Shown here: positions 17,787 through 26,503 of the stretch, in pieces | How the letters are laid out: every line of letters starts with the position of its first letter | Position numbering within the stretch: the stretch's first letter is position 1 | Assembly (NCBI RefSeq): GCF_014930455.1 | Contig: NZ_JAAIYO010000006.1 | Location: forward strand, 186,001-250,000 | Reading direction: 5' to 3' | From: Corallococcus soli | GTDB lineage: Bacteria > Myxococcota > Myxococcia > Myxococcales > Myxococcaceae | DNA length: 64,000 nucleotides | The notes under the pieces: generated by a model | The model's database searches: none | Told to the model about the DNA's origin: nothing | Seen by the model: the letters and a program-made list of their open reading frames with translations, nothing else | Program-made: the position numbers and the translations under genes

Positions 17787-18499
17787 GGCCGCTCCTGGAG
17801 CTGGGAGAGGACCACCGCCACCGTGACACCGGCCGCCGCCAGCCCGGCGAACAGCGGCGCGCGCTTCGCGTGGCTGCTCTGCGCCGCGATGGCGGCCGCC
17901 ACGCAGGCCATGGCCGGGTACGCCCACGCGAGCCCCCGCACCAGCCCCTGCGGCAGCACCGCCAGCACGGGCTCCAGGAAGAAGCCCGCCAGGGCGCACG
18001 CGCCGGTGAGGGCGCCGTAGCCCACGAAGTGCGGCCACATGCCCCACAGGTTCTGGCGCATGGCGCGCGTGAGGTTGCCGGCCTCCGCGGACGACAGGGC
18101 CACGCGCGCGAGCCGCGCCGAGTAGCCCTCCAGCAGCCGGTCCAACCGGCGCCCCACCCGCCCCAGCCCGATGAAGAGCAGCACCGCCAGCGACCAGATG
18201 GCCGGCGTGGAGCCCGCGCCGGTGGCGGCCGTCAGCGTGGCGGCGGCGGCGGCGGTGCCGGTGGCCGCCAGGGTGTCGTTCTCCGGCAGCGAGGCGCCCA
18301 GGTTGGCGGTGCCCAGGTAGAACAGCTCCAGGAGCATGCCCACGGACAGGCCGCTGCCCACGTCGCCCAGCAGCGCGCCCATGAACGTGGCGGCCACCAG
18401 GGGCCGGGACAGCATGGCCTGCAGGAACGCCTTGCGCTCCACGGCCACCAGTCCGCCCCAGAGACACGCGAGCGCCACCTGGGTCCAGCCGACGTTCAC
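17783..18499 (-). CDS. PTS mannose-family permease subunit EIIC
   Basis: 238 residues, largely hydrophobic. Family motifs are VERKAFLQAMLSRPLVAATFMG and GMLLELFYLGTANLGASLPENDT, corresponding to the sugar-binding region of ManY-type EIIC proteins. The Ala-rich loop that follows is longer than in E. coli ManY. It overlaps the downstream EIID gene by 4 nt and starts 4 nt after the EIIB stop. Confidence 0.92.
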   Translation of the reverse strand: MNVGWTQVALACLWGGLVAVERKAFLQAMLSRPLVAATFMGALLGDVGSGLSVGMLLELFYLGTANLGASLPENDTLAATGTAAAAATLTAATGAGSTPAIWSLAVLLFIGLGRVGRRLDRLLEGYSARLARVALSSAEAGNLTRAMRQNLWGMWPHFVGYGALTGACALAGFFLEPVLAVLPQGLVRGLAWAYPAMACVAAAIAAQSSHAKRAPLFAGLAAAGVTVAVVLSQLQERP

Positions 18500-18503
18500 C
18501 GGC

Positions 18504-18989
18504 TCACCCGGCCTTCGACCAGCGCTCGGTCAGGTCGGGCAGGTCCACCGACTTCTCCGCGGGCACCGCGCGCGCCTCCACGCGCACGCCCTGTTCGGAG
18601 AGCTGCTGGAGGGCCTGCAGCTCGCCTTCCGCCAGGAAGACGGACGGCGACACCTGACGGCGGCCGGTGCCGAAGTGCACGTTGCCCAGGTTGAGCTGGT
18701 CCATCACCAGCCCATGCTGGAAGGCGAACGGCACGGAGGTGACGTCCCTCAGGAGCACCAGGGTGCGGACGCCGTCCTTCGACAGGGCGGCGAAGTCCAC
18801 CTGGGCCAGGGGGAGGATCTGCACCTCGATGGCGCTTTGCACGGCGAGCGCCATCGCGGCGCGAATGAGGGGACTGGAGGCCGCCTCATCATCCGCCACC
18901 ACCACGCGGGACACCTTGAGGTGGGGAAGCCAGGCCTCAACGACCTGGCCGTGGATGAGGCGGTTGTCGACGCGGACCAGGGTGATCAC
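18504..18989 (-). CDS. PTS mannose-family EIIB protein
   Basis: 161 residues. RVDNRLIHGQV near the N-terminus carries the phosphorylated His13 that passes phosphate from EIIA to the sugar. It is a free-standing EIIB, not fused to EIIA as in E. coli ManX. It lies 33 nt downstream of the EIIA gene. Confidence 0.94.
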   Translation of the reverse strand: MITLVRVDNRLIHGQVVEAWLPHLKVSRVVVADDEAASSPLIRAAMALAVQSAIEVQILPLAQVDFAALSKDGVRTLVLLRDVTSVPFAFQHGLVMDQLNLGNVHFGTGRRQVSPSVFLAEGELQALQQLSEQGVRVEARAVPAEKSVDLPDLTERWSKAG

Positions 18990-19022
18990 GGCAGTCTCGA
19001 ATCGCCGACCCGCGCGGGTCCG

Positions 19023-19442
19023 TCAAGTTCGCGGCTGCTGGGCCTCGCGAAGCAGGGCGGATGCACAGGTGATGTTGCGCTGGCCGTACGACGCCAGCTG
19101 GTTGGCCATCTCCGAAAGGGCCATCTGCTCCGAACGGAGCGAGTTGGCCTTCAGCAGCATTGGCAGATTGACGCCGGCCAGGACTTCCAGATTCATCCGC
19201 TGACACATCATCAGCGATTCCTTACAGGGGGTACCTCCGAACAGGTCGGCCATGATGATGACGCCGTCCCCTTCGTCCACGGCCTTGACGGCCTGCTTCA
19301 TCTTGGCGCGGAGGTCCTCGACAGGGCCCCCCGGCTCGATGCTGCAAGTCGCCACCGCGGGCAGCTTGCCCACGATCTGCTCCGCGGTTGAGACCAGCTC
19401 ATCCGCCAGACGTCCATGCGATGCGATGACGAGGCCGACCAT
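19023..19442 (-). CDS. PTS mannose-family EIIA protein
   Basis: 139 residues. GLVIASHGRLA carries the expected phosphorylation site His9, and MADLFGGTPCKESL is the conserved dimer/active-site loop. It is the first gene of the EIIA-EIIB-EIIC-EIID-HPr-EI operon. The ATG at 19442 follows AGGGG at 5 nt; an upstream in-frame extension lacks family similarity. Confidence 0.94.
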   Translation of the reverse strand: MVGLVIASHGRLADELVSTAEQIVGKLPAVATCSIEPGGPVEDLRAKMKQAVKAVDEGDGVIIMADLFGGTPCKESLMMCQRMNLEVLAGVNLPMLLKANSLRSEQMALSEMANQLASYGQRNITCASALLREAQQPRT

Positions 19443-19827
19443 GATCACCCCTGACCAACCCCCCGGAGATTTTGCGTTCCTACGCCCATCAACGACGTGA
19501 CGCAACTCCGGTGAGTTTTTCGCCTGCACCTGGGACCGCTACACCCCAACCGCTTCGACTCGAAGGTAAGGCGACTGCGCTCACCATGCCTGGAATTTCA
19601 GGCCCGGGGAAGGGACGGGATGTCGTCTGCCGGACGGGGAGACGGGCGCGCTCTCCCCACACCCGAAGAGATGCGCGGAGGCCGCGGACGGTGCGTGCCC
19701 CCAGGGACGAGGACACCGTCCCCGCTCGGTGGGTAGGAGGGCGGCCGAGCAGTACGTCGGCGTGGGTGCGGGGGTCCAGCGATACTCGGGAGACAGGACG
19801 ACGGGGACCTGTCACGTCGGGTGTGTT
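19443..19827. other. 385-bp intergenic region upstream of the PTS operon
   Basis: No gene is supported. It must hold the promoter of the PTS operon, but no clear -35/-10 or -24/-12 pair stands out. The one notable feature is a 16-bp near-palindrome GCCTGGAATTTCAGGC at 19588-19603, about 150 bp upstream of the EIIA start, a possible operator. Confidence 0.4.
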
Positions 19828-20748
19828 TCACGGCACGACCAGGCGGGCCCGCTGTTCGGACGGTCGGATGCGCGCGGTGGCGCCCGCGCCGAAGGTGAGG
19901 AAGTCCTCCTCCATGCCGTCGCTGAAGATGACGCCGCCCTGGGGCATCCGCGATTCGAGCACCAGCTCCTCCTGCGCGGTGACGAAGCCGCCGACGATGT
20001 CCGCGCTGGAGTGGCGGCTGACGAAGGGCTCGCGCACGACGAACGCGAGCCGCGCGTCCTCCCACCCGAGCTTCCAGGGCTGGCCCGGCGTGCCCCCCGT
20101 CTGACGGGTGAGGCCGCTCGCCAGGGCGAACACGGACGACAGCCACCCGCTGGAGCCCGCGCCCGTGGACACGAGCACGCCGCTGGACGACTGCGACTCC
20201 TGCCTGCCGCCGAAGCGCACCTGGTAGCGGGCGGAGACGTGCGTGCGAGCCCCGATGAACAGGTCGTTGAAGGCGAGCAGGCGCTGGCCATCCCCCAGCC
20301 TCGCCTCCGCGAGCTGCACCTGCCGGAAGTGCCCCCTGCCCTCCAGCACCCGCTGCACGGCGCCCCGGGCCTTGTGGGGGAGGAAGGGCAGGAGCACCCC
20401 GTCGAAGCGCTCGGGGTCCGGGTTGACGCCCAGGAGCGGCTGGTCGCCCACGTACTTGGCCACGTTGGCCACCAGCCCGTCCTGCCCCACCGCCACCACC
20501 AGCTCCTTGCCGGTGAAGAGGAAGGTGGGCACGAGCGAGCGGTCCACCTGCTGCACCGGTAGCCCCACGTCCAGTTGCGCGCGCAGGGCGTCCACCGCGC
20601 GGCGGTAGGTGTCGTCCTCTTCTTCAAAGCCCGTGAAGTCCTGGCCGGCGCGCTCCACGTAGAACTTCGCCTGCTTCTTCGTGTTGAAGCGCACCACCAG
20701 GTCTGACAACCGCGTCTTGCGCGTGACGAGCACCACCTTCTCGAACAT
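19828..20748 (-). CDS. NAD kinase-like protein with atypical GGDG motif
   Basis: 306 residues resembling the ATP-NAD kinase/diacylglycerol kinase fold. LVVAVGQDGLVANVAKYV with QPLLGVNPDPERFDGVLLPF replaces the usual GGDGT...VIGVNTDP pattern, and STGAGSSGWLSSVF takes the place of the conserved STGSTAY-like loop. Substitution of GG by GQ and loss of the Thr in the signature are unusual. Activity as an NAD kinase is plausible but not certain, and closer kinship to the mitochondrial NADK2 type is my impression. It precedes the PTS operon and follows the SPFH gene. Confidence 0.7.
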   Translation of the reverse strand: MFEKVVLVTRKTRLSDLVVRFNTKKQAKFYVERAGQDFTGFEEEDDTYRRAVDALRAQLDVGLPVQQVDRSLVPTFLFTGKELVVAVGQDGLVANVAKYVGDQPLLGVNPDPERFDGVLLPFLPHKARGAVQRVLEGRGHFRQVQLAEARLGDGQRLLAFNDLFIGARTHVSARYQVRFGGRQESQSSSGVLVSTGAGSSGWLSSVFALASGLTRQTGGTPGQPWKLGWEDARLAFVVREPFVSRHSSADIVGGFVTAQEELVLESRMPQGGVIFSDGMEEDFLTFGAGATARIRPSEQRARLVVP

Positions 20749-20774
20749 GGCGTGCCTCTCCTGGGTTCAGGGGT

Positions 20775-21821
20775 TCAGCGGTCGCGCGGGTCGAAGGTCT
20801 GCACGGCCGCGCGGCCGGGCTTCGGGGGCTTGGGGTTCGGGGTCGGCTCCGGGTCCTTGCCGTGCGGGGGCGTGTTCGACATGAGCGAGCGCAGCAGGTC
20901 CGGCGACACGTTGAGCTCCCCGATGCGCTGGGCGTTCTCACCCATCTCGCGGAAGGCCAGGGCGATGTTGAGGGCCGGGTCGCCGCCGTTGGACGACGTG
21001 GCCATCAGCGTCCTCCAGTCCATGCCGCGCACGGGCGCCAGCGTCTGCTCCAGCGAGTACGCGCGGGCGTCCGCGGACTGGCGCTCGTTCTGGACCCAGC
21101 GCTCCATGAGGGCCGAGCGCTGCTCCTCCACCGCGATGTCCGCGGCCATCTTCGCCTCGCGAATCTGGCGCTGGCGCTCCTCCACCACCAGCTCCGTGGC
21201 CAGCTCGCTCTCCTTGATGCGCCGCTCCTGCTCCACGGCCGCGTTGCGCCGGGCGTAGATGGCCTCGTCCGCTTCGCGCTGGAGCCCCTCGCGCGCGGCG
21301 GCCTCCAGGGCGCGCGCCATCTCCGGCGTGGGCTGGATGGAGAGCACCGAGAAGGCCATCACCTGCACACCCAGCGCCTTCACGGCCTCCGCGTCCGCCA
21401 GGCCCGCCAGCACCTTGGACTCCAGCGCGTCCGAGTGCACCAGCACCTCACGCAGCCCCAGCGACTGCACCACCGCGCGGGCCCGCACCTGGGCGGCCTG
21501 CACCAACCGGTCCGCCAGCTTCTCCGGGTCGTCCGAGCGGTAGCGCCCCCCCGGTGTCACCGAGTAATCCAGGAGCCCCGCCAGCCGGCGCGGCTCCTCT
21601 ACCCGGTAGGTCAGCTGCCCCTGAATCGTCACCGGCTGGAAGTCACGGGTGACTTCGTTGAACGCGAACGGCACGTCCGCGCTCGACAGCGGCACCGACA
21701 CCAGCGTCGTCGCCGGCTTCCAGTACAGGAAGGACAGGCCCGCCCCCTCGCGGACCACCTCCCCATCCCGGTACTGCATCACGTACGTGGTCGGCGTGGA
21801 CTTCATGTACCCGAAGAACAT
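20775..21821 (-). CDS. SPFH/band 7 domain protein
   Basis: 348 residues. An SPFH domain covers about residues 20-200 (stomatin/prohibitin superfamily). A charged helical stretch rich in Arg/Glu follows (about 195-260, probable coiled coil) and then a proline-rich C-terminus. There is no obvious N-terminal transmembrane helix, so it may lie on a membrane face or be cytosolic. Such proteins form membrane-organising oligomers. It is transcribed together with the NAD-kinase-like gene (26-bp gap) from the region containing the dyad at 21850-21886. Confidence 0.85.
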   Translation of the reverse strand: MFFGYMKSTPTTYVMQYRDGEVVREGAGLSFLYWKPATTLVSVPLSSADVPFAFNEVTRDFQPVTIQGQLTYRVEEPRRLAGLLDYSVTPGGRYRSDDPEKLADRLVQAAQVRARAVVQSLGLREVLVHSDALESKVLAGLADAEAVKALGVQVMAFSVLSIQPTPEMARALEAAAREGLQREADEAIYARRNAAVEQERRIKESELATELVVEERQRQIREAKMAADIAVEEQRSALMERWVQNERQSADARAYSLEQTLAPVRGMDWRTLMATSSNGGDPALNIALAFREMGENAQRIGELNVSPDLLRSLMSNTPPHGKDPEPTPNPKPPKPGRAAVQTFDPRDR

Positions 21822-21849
21822 CGGTGTTCCCCCTCACTGCGTTCCAATC

Positions 21850-21886
21850 GTGTATTTCCGACACCATCTTAGTGTCACATCTACAC
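21850..21886. promoter_or_regulatory. Nested dyad between divergent SPFH and GspE-N genes
   Basis: Inner arms GACAC/GTGTC (21860-21864 and 21872-21876) and outer arms GTGTA/TACAC (21850-21854 and 21882-21886) share the same centre at 21868. Twelve of 18 symmetric positions pair. The dyad lies 29 bp from the SPFH start and 75 bp from the plus-strand gene, in position to control both. The regulator is unknown. Confidence 0.5.
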
Positions 21887-21960
21887 CTTCGCAACACGGA
21901 ATGTGCGGCCGGGGTGGATGCCGGTGGACGGGGGCGCCGGGGCGTCCTTGAATCGGGGGC

Positions 21961-23388
21961 ATGACGCGCAAACTCGGGGAGCAGCTGGTCCTGGCCGGGG
22001 TGCTGACGCCGGAGCTGTTGTCCCGGGCGCTCGCGCGGCAGCAGGAGACGGGACAGAAGCTGGGCGAGTGCCTGGTGCGGCTGGGCGTGGACGAGACGCC
22101 GGTGTTGCGGCTGCTCGCGCAGGAGTTGAAGACGCGCTTCGTGTCCACGGAGAAGCTGGCGCAGGCGAAGGTGGACGCGGCGCTGCTGGAGCGGGTGCCG
22201 GTGCGGCTGGCGGAGGGCTTCGACTTCATGCCGCTGCGGCTGGCGCAGGACGTGCTGTACGTGGCCATCTCCGAGCCGCAGCGGGCGCGGGCGCTGGAGG
22301 AGGTCGCGAAGACGGTGGGCGTCCCGCAGGTGCTGCCCTTCGTCGCGCTGCGCAGGTCCATCCGCGCGGCCATCCGCAAGCACTACTACGCGGACGCGCA
22401 CGCCTTTGAGCACCCACCGGAGGACCTGGTGTGTCCGCACTGCGGCGCGCCGAGCAAGCCGGGGGACTTCCAGTGCGCGCGCTGTGAATTGCTGCTCGTG
22501 CGGAGCGTGGAGGAGCTGCCGCCCCGGGACAACGTGTCACTGGTGCGGGCGCTGCTGACGCAGCCGGAGCAGACGGGGGCGCGCGGGACGCCACGGCCTC
22601 CGCAGGCGGAGGCGACGCGGGTGGTGTCCTTCCAGGCGAAGGCGAAGGCCGGGGGACCGCCGGTGCGGCCGGTGATTGCCGGCGGCCTGCACATCGCGCG
22701 CATGAACCTCAGTCCGTTCGAGGCGTATGTGCTGTCGCTGGTGGACGGACGCACGGCGCTCTCCGAGATGGCGCTCATCACGCAGGTCACGGAGGTGGAG
22801 CTGCGCGCGCTGTTCGAGTCCCTGTCGGAGCGCGGGGTGACGAAGCTGGTGGGCACGCTGGCGTCCACGGAGGCGGAAGCCCGGGGTGAGGTCGCGGCGG
22901 TGCCGGCACGGACGGCTCCGGCAGCGGCGTCAACGTCCACGGCATTGGCAGCGGCGTCAGCGCCGGCAGCGGCTGCTCGAAGCGCGGCATCTGGCGCCAG
23001 CATGGCGGCGACGCGGACACAGGGGTCCTTGCCGTCCGTGTCGTTGGCGGGAGCGCTGGTGGCGAAGCCCGCGGCGCCCCGTGCGGAGGACCCCCGTGAG
23101 GAGGTGCTCCAGCGGGTGGTCCGGCTGGAGCGCGCGGGGAAGATGGCGGAGGCGCTGGACCTGCTGGAGCGCAGCATCGCGCTGCTGCCCCAGCCCGCGC
23201 CGCTCTACAACCGCATGGGGATGATCGTCCTCAACCACCAGCGCGACTACACCCGCGCCTCCGCGTTCTTCCAGAAGGCCGCGGACCTGGAGCCGGAGAA
23301 CAGCGTCTACACGATGAACCTGTACTCCGTGCTGTGCCTCACCGCCGATGCCACGAACGCGGGGCAGAAGAAGAAGCCCAAGCGCTGA
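21961..23388 (+). CDS. GspE N-terminal-domain protein with zinc ribbon and TPR-like C-terminus
   Basis: 475 residues without the ATPase domain of GspE/PilB. Residues 1-140 match the MshE/GspE N-terminal domain (LGEQLVLAGVLTPELLSRAL...), which in several proteins binds c-di-GMP. A CxxC...CxxC zinc ribbon follows (Cys158, 161, 172, 175). An Ala-rich linker lies at about 300-360, and a C-terminal pair of TPR-like helices near 375-465. It is probably a cytosolic regulator or adaptor. A GspE/PilB-like ATPase domain is encoded nearby at 24272-25459. Confidence 0.78.
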   Translation: MTRKLGEQLVLAGVLTPELLSRALARQQETGQKLGECLVRLGVDETPVLRLLAQELKTRFVSTEKLAQAKVDAALLERVPVRLAEGFDFMPLRLAQDVLYVAISEPQRARALEEVAKTVGVPQVLPFVALRRSIRAAIRKHYYADAHAFEHPPEDLVCPHCGAPSKPGDFQCARCELLLVRSVEELPPRDNVSLVRALLTQPEQTGARGTPRPPQAEATRVVSFQAKAKAGGPPVRPVIAGGLHIARMNLSPFEAYVLSLVDGRTALSEMALITQVTEVELRALFESLSERGVTKLVGTLASTEAEARGEVAAVPARTAPAAASTSTALAAASAPAAAARSAASGASMAATRTQGSLPSVSLAGALVAKPAAPRAEDPREEVLQRVVRLERAGKMAEALDLLERSIALLPQPAPLYNRMGMIVLNHQRDYTRASAFFQKAADLEPENSVYTMNLYSVLCLTADATNAGQKKKPKR

Positions 23389-23394
23389 GGCCCC

Positions 23395-24237
23395 ATGCCT
23401 TCCCTTTCCCCCTCCGAGTCCTACCTGCTCGACTTCCATGCTCGCCTCGCGGGGGTGACCGCGCGCTGGTTCGCGACCGCGCCCGTGCAGCGGAAGGGCG
23501 AAGTATTTCCGTCCACCTATTCGCTGCTGGAAGCGGTGGTGCCTGGGGATGCACAGCCTCGGGTCGTGCTCGATCTCGCCTGTGGCGATGGGCATCTGCT
23601 GGAACTGCTCGCGAAGAGGGAGCAGCCGGGGCTGTCGTTGCTCGGGCTGGACATGAGCGAGCATGAGCTGGCGGCCGCGCGGGCACGGTTGAAGGGCGCG
23701 GCGACACTGCACCTGGGACGGGCACAGGCACTCCCGTTCGCGGATGCCAGCGTCGACGTCGTGCTGAGCCACCTGGCGCTCATGTTGATGGATGACGTGG
23801 AGACCGTCCTCACGGAGCTCCGACGCGTGCTGAAGCCCGGTGGGACGGTGTCCGTGGTCATCGGCGGCGACCTCGTGCGCGGCGATGCGGTGGAGGTGTT
23901 CGCAGGGCTCTTGAAGCCCTTGTTGGCCGCGGAGGCGCGGCCGTGGCTGCCGCTGGGCGACCCACGGGTGCGCTCGGCCGAGGGACTGAAGGTGCTCTTC
24001 CAGGACGGCTTCTTGGACGTCGCGATCCAGGACCTCTCCGTGCAAGGTGATGGAGAACCGCGCTCGGTCTGGGACTCCCTCCGCACGACGTATGACGCGG
24101 ACCGGTTGTCTCCACCGGCACGGGCTTCGCTCGAAGCCACGTTCCTCCAGGCCGTGGAGCCCCAGCGGCGCGCGGATGGCACCGTGTCCTGCCGTTGGGG
24201 CATGCGGCAGTTGACTGCCACATCACGGCGTCCTTGA
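23395..24237 (+). CDS. Class I SAM-dependent methyltransferase (UbiE/Methyltransf_11 type)
   Basis: 280 residues. SAM-binding motif VVLDLACGDGHL at about 57-68, acidic motif LLGLDMSEHEL and post-motif SVDVVLSHLALMLMDDVE...VLKPGG are typical of small-molecule C- or O-methyltransferases. The substrate is unknown. It starts 6 nt after the preceding stop, so it is probably co-transcribed with the GspE-N/zinc-ribbon gene. Confidence 0.85.
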   Translation: MPSLSPSESYLLDFHARLAGVTARWFATAPVQRKGEVFPSTYSLLEAVVPGDAQPRVVLDLACGDGHLLELLAKREQPGLSLLGLDMSEHELAAARARLKGAATLHLGRAQALPFADASVDVVLSHLALMLMDDVETVLTELRRVLKPGGTVSVVIGGDLVRGDAVEVFAGLLKPLLAAEARPWLPLGDPRVRSAEGLKVLFQDGFLDVAIQDLSVQGDGEPRSVWDSLRTTYDADRLSPPARASLEATFLQAVEPQRRADGTVSCRWGMRQLTATSRRP

Positions 24238-24271
24238 GGCAAGGGGATCGCTGTTCCTGCCTCAGCCTGAC

Positions 24272-25459
24272 CTACCCGGGCGGCGTCCACGGGACGATGC
24301 GCAATGCACCGCCGTCTTCCGTGGGCTTCGCTTCATGGAGCGTCATCGAGAAGGCGCCCGTCGCCGCGTCGCGCGTGTGGTGCACGATGAGCGACACGAT
24401 GGGGATTCCCGGCATCGCCTCCGTCATCCAGGCGTAGCCGTCCTCGGGCGTCTTCGCCTCCAGCACGCACGCCGTGCCGTGGCCCGTGAGCGCTCCGTTG
24501 CAGAGCATTTGCAGGTCCTCCAGCGTGCGCACCTCGTCCGCGAAGAGCAGGTCCGGGTCCTGCCTCAGGAATGACCGCACCGCCCGCGCCACGGTCAGCT
24601 CCGGGCCCACCCGCACCATGCCGATGGCGCCCCCTGCCCCACCCTTCGGCTCCTCCACCGCCGCCAGCGCGTGCACGTTGTCCGGCAGCGCGTCCATCAG
24701 GGCTCGCAGGGTCGTGCTGCGCCCCGTTCCGGGGGCTCCCGTGAGCAGCACCACCTGGCCGCTGAAGAGCGCCTTGTTCACCTCCCGGAAGTACGCCTCC
24801 AGGAACATGCCCGCGTCCTCCGCGAGCGGCAGGCTCGTGATGCTCGGGAACGCCTGACGCGTCTCGCGGCTTCTGGCCAGCGCCGTGGTCCATGTGCCCA
24901 GCGCGTCTTCGCGGAAGGACACCCGGAACATCAGGTCCGGATCCGCCGAGCCCACTGGGATGGACACGCTGCCACGGTCGGGCAACCTCGGGTCCGCGCC
25001 GCGCTTCGCGTAGCTCACCAGCGCCTGCCCCAGCGGACGGTACAGGGCGTCATCGATGGGCTGCCGCACCGGCACCCGCTCCGACCCCAGCAACCCGACC
25101 CGGTCCGGCGAGTCCTCCCCGATGAAGAAGAACGTGATGCCCGCGTTGATCCGGAGCGTCCGCGCCGCCGTCGCGCCCGCTTCGTCAGCGTCCTCCCGGT
25201 CGTCCCCCTCACCCGCGCCATCGGCCTCGCCCGCGTCTTCCTCGGCCGCGTCGTCGTCCTCCGCCGCCCAGACGGAGAACAGCGCCGCGCCCGTGCCCGC
25301 CGCGACGTCGAAGAGGGCCGCCGCCAGGGCCTCCGGCGTCGCCGGGGACGCGGGGACGTGCGCCGGCTTCCGGCCCGCCTCCCCCAACTGCGTCAGCAGG
25401 CTGGCGAACACGGCCTGCGGCGTGGAGGGCGGCGGGGACTTCGGGCTCGGGGTCTTCAT
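24272..25459 (-). CDS. Secretion-ATPase-like (GspE/PilT) domain protein with Arg in the Walker A motif
   Basis: 395 residues. The C-terminal half resembles GspE/PilB/PilT ATPases: a Walker A-like GAPGTGRSTT (241-250) and a Walker B-like segment in LRQDPDLLFADEVRTLED (about 298-315), which mirrors the LRQDPD...GEIRD motif of that family. The invariant Walker lysine is arginine (Arg247), so ATP hydrolysis may be weak or lost. The N-terminal half is acidic (a run of Asp/Glu/Ala at 65-100) and unlike secretion ATPases. The ATG at 25459 was chosen; the frame upstream has no similarity. Confidence 0.7.
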   Translation of the reverse strand: MKTPSPKSPPPSTPQAVFASLLTQLGEAGRKPAHVPASPATPEALAAALFDVAAGTGAALFSVWAAEDDDAAEEDAGEADGAGEGDDREDADEAGATAARTLRINAGITFFFIGEDSPDRVGLLGSERVPVRQPIDDALYRPLGQALVSYAKRGADPRLPDRGSVSIPVGSADPDLMFRVSFREDALGTWTTALARSRETRQAFPSITSLPLAEDAGMFLEAYFREVNKALFSGQVVLLTGAPGTGRSTTLRALMDALPDNVHALAAVEEPKGGAGGAIGMVRVGPELTVARAVRSFLRQDPDLLFADEVRTLEDLQMLCNGALTGHGTACVLEAKTPEDGYAWMTEAMPGIPIVSLIVHHTRDAATGAFSMTLHEAKPTEDGGALRIVPWTPPG

Positions 25460-25628
25460 GGGCCGCGGACGATGACACGGCCCGTTCCACCCCGGCCACG
25501 ACAGAAGGTGCGCCCCTGCCCACCCCGGACGCCCCCGTCCGTCCCGGCTGCAAGCCTGCCGCATGGACGAGCGAGTTGGCACCACGATGGGGGATCCCCT
25601 CCAGCGGCCGCTTGGGTAACATCGCTTG

Positions 25629-26468
25629 ATGTTCAGGCGTCTCACCAACGCGCTGCGACGGCTGTGGCGGAGGCCCACCGACAGCAGCCCTCCGGACCGG
25701 AAGGAACCGCCTGGCGGTACCGAGCCCTCCGTCCCGCCCCGGCGCTCGCGCGCGTCGGTCGCGGAGGAGCCTTCTCCCCAGGCCCGGCACGGCACCAGCC
25801 GTCCCCGCCGCCCCGCCGTGCGCATCGTCGCGCAGGGCAGCCTGTCCCAGGCCAGCGGCCGCAAGACGGTGCGCCGCAGCCTGCCCGCCCTCTTCTACGA
25901 CCTGCACGACGACTTCCGCGCCCCCGGCCGCTGGGAACCCGGCGACCCCCGGGGCCTGGACGACAAGGTCGTGGGCGGCGTGTGGATGTTCACCGCCGGG
26001 CACCCCGTCGCCGTCGACGGCCCCATGCGCATCCCCAACGAGGACCGCCGCTCCCCGCTGGACTTCTCCCTGGCCGGCGCGGGCCTCACGCCCGTGGTGC
26101 ACCCGCGTGTGGCCGCCCTCTTCGCGCGCCTCGCCCCCGGCGACGTGCAGCTGCTCCCCGTGGACATCGAGGGTCAGCCGGAGCCGTACTTCCTCCTCGT
26201 CGCCACGCGCCTCATCCGCTGCGTCGACGAGGCCGCCTGCGGGGAGGCCCACCGCTACGGGCCCTCGGATGGCCTGCCCGAGCGCGTGGGCCAGTACCGC
26301 TCCGTGCGAGGCCTGCGCATCGACCCGACCCAGGTGGGCCGCGCCCGCGTGTTCCGCCCCTGGGGCTGGCCCGTCACCCTCGTCGTCTCCGAGGTCGTGA
26401 AGAACGCCTTCGAGCAGGAGCGCGTCACCGGCGCGCGCTTCACCCCCGTGACGGACACCCGGCACTGA
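25629..26468 (+). CDS. Imm11 (DUF1629)-like protein
   Basis: 279 residues. Residues about 85-275 match the myxobacterial Imm11/DUF1629 pattern: a DxxxP...YFLLVATRLIRCVDE core, a GQYRSVRGLRIDP strand and a closing VSEVVKNAFEQERVTGARFTPV. The first 70 residues are basic and proline-rich and specific to this copy. Imm11 proteins are predicted immunity proteins of polymorphic toxin systems, but many myxobacterial copies are orphans. No toxin gene is adjacent. It is divergent from the ATPase-like gene. ATG at 25629; an in-frame TTG lies one codon upstream. Confidence 0.65.
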   Translation: MFRRLTNALRRLWRRPTDSSPPDRKEPPGGTEPSVPPRRSRASVAEEPSPQARHGTSRPRRPAVRIVAQGSLSQASGRKTVRRSLPALFYDLHDDFRAPGRWEPGDPRGLDDKVVGGVWMFTAGHPVAVDGPMRIPNEDRRSPLDFSLAGAGLTPVVHPRVAALFARLAPGDVQLLPVDIEGQPEPYFLLVATRLIRCVDEAACGEAHRYGPSDGLPERVGQYRSVRGLRIDPTQVGRARVFRPWGWPVTLVVSEVVKNAFEQERVTGARFTPVTDTRH

Positions 26469-26503
26469 GAAGGCGCCGGGGCCCTGCCACCGCGGGGACC
26501 GCC

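Noticed and set aside
25629-26468. A toxin/immunity locus around the Imm11-like protein
   Set aside because: No toxin-like or PAAR/VgrG/Rhs gene is near. The neighbours are an ATPase-like gene and rapZ. The Imm11 similarity alone does not establish immunity.
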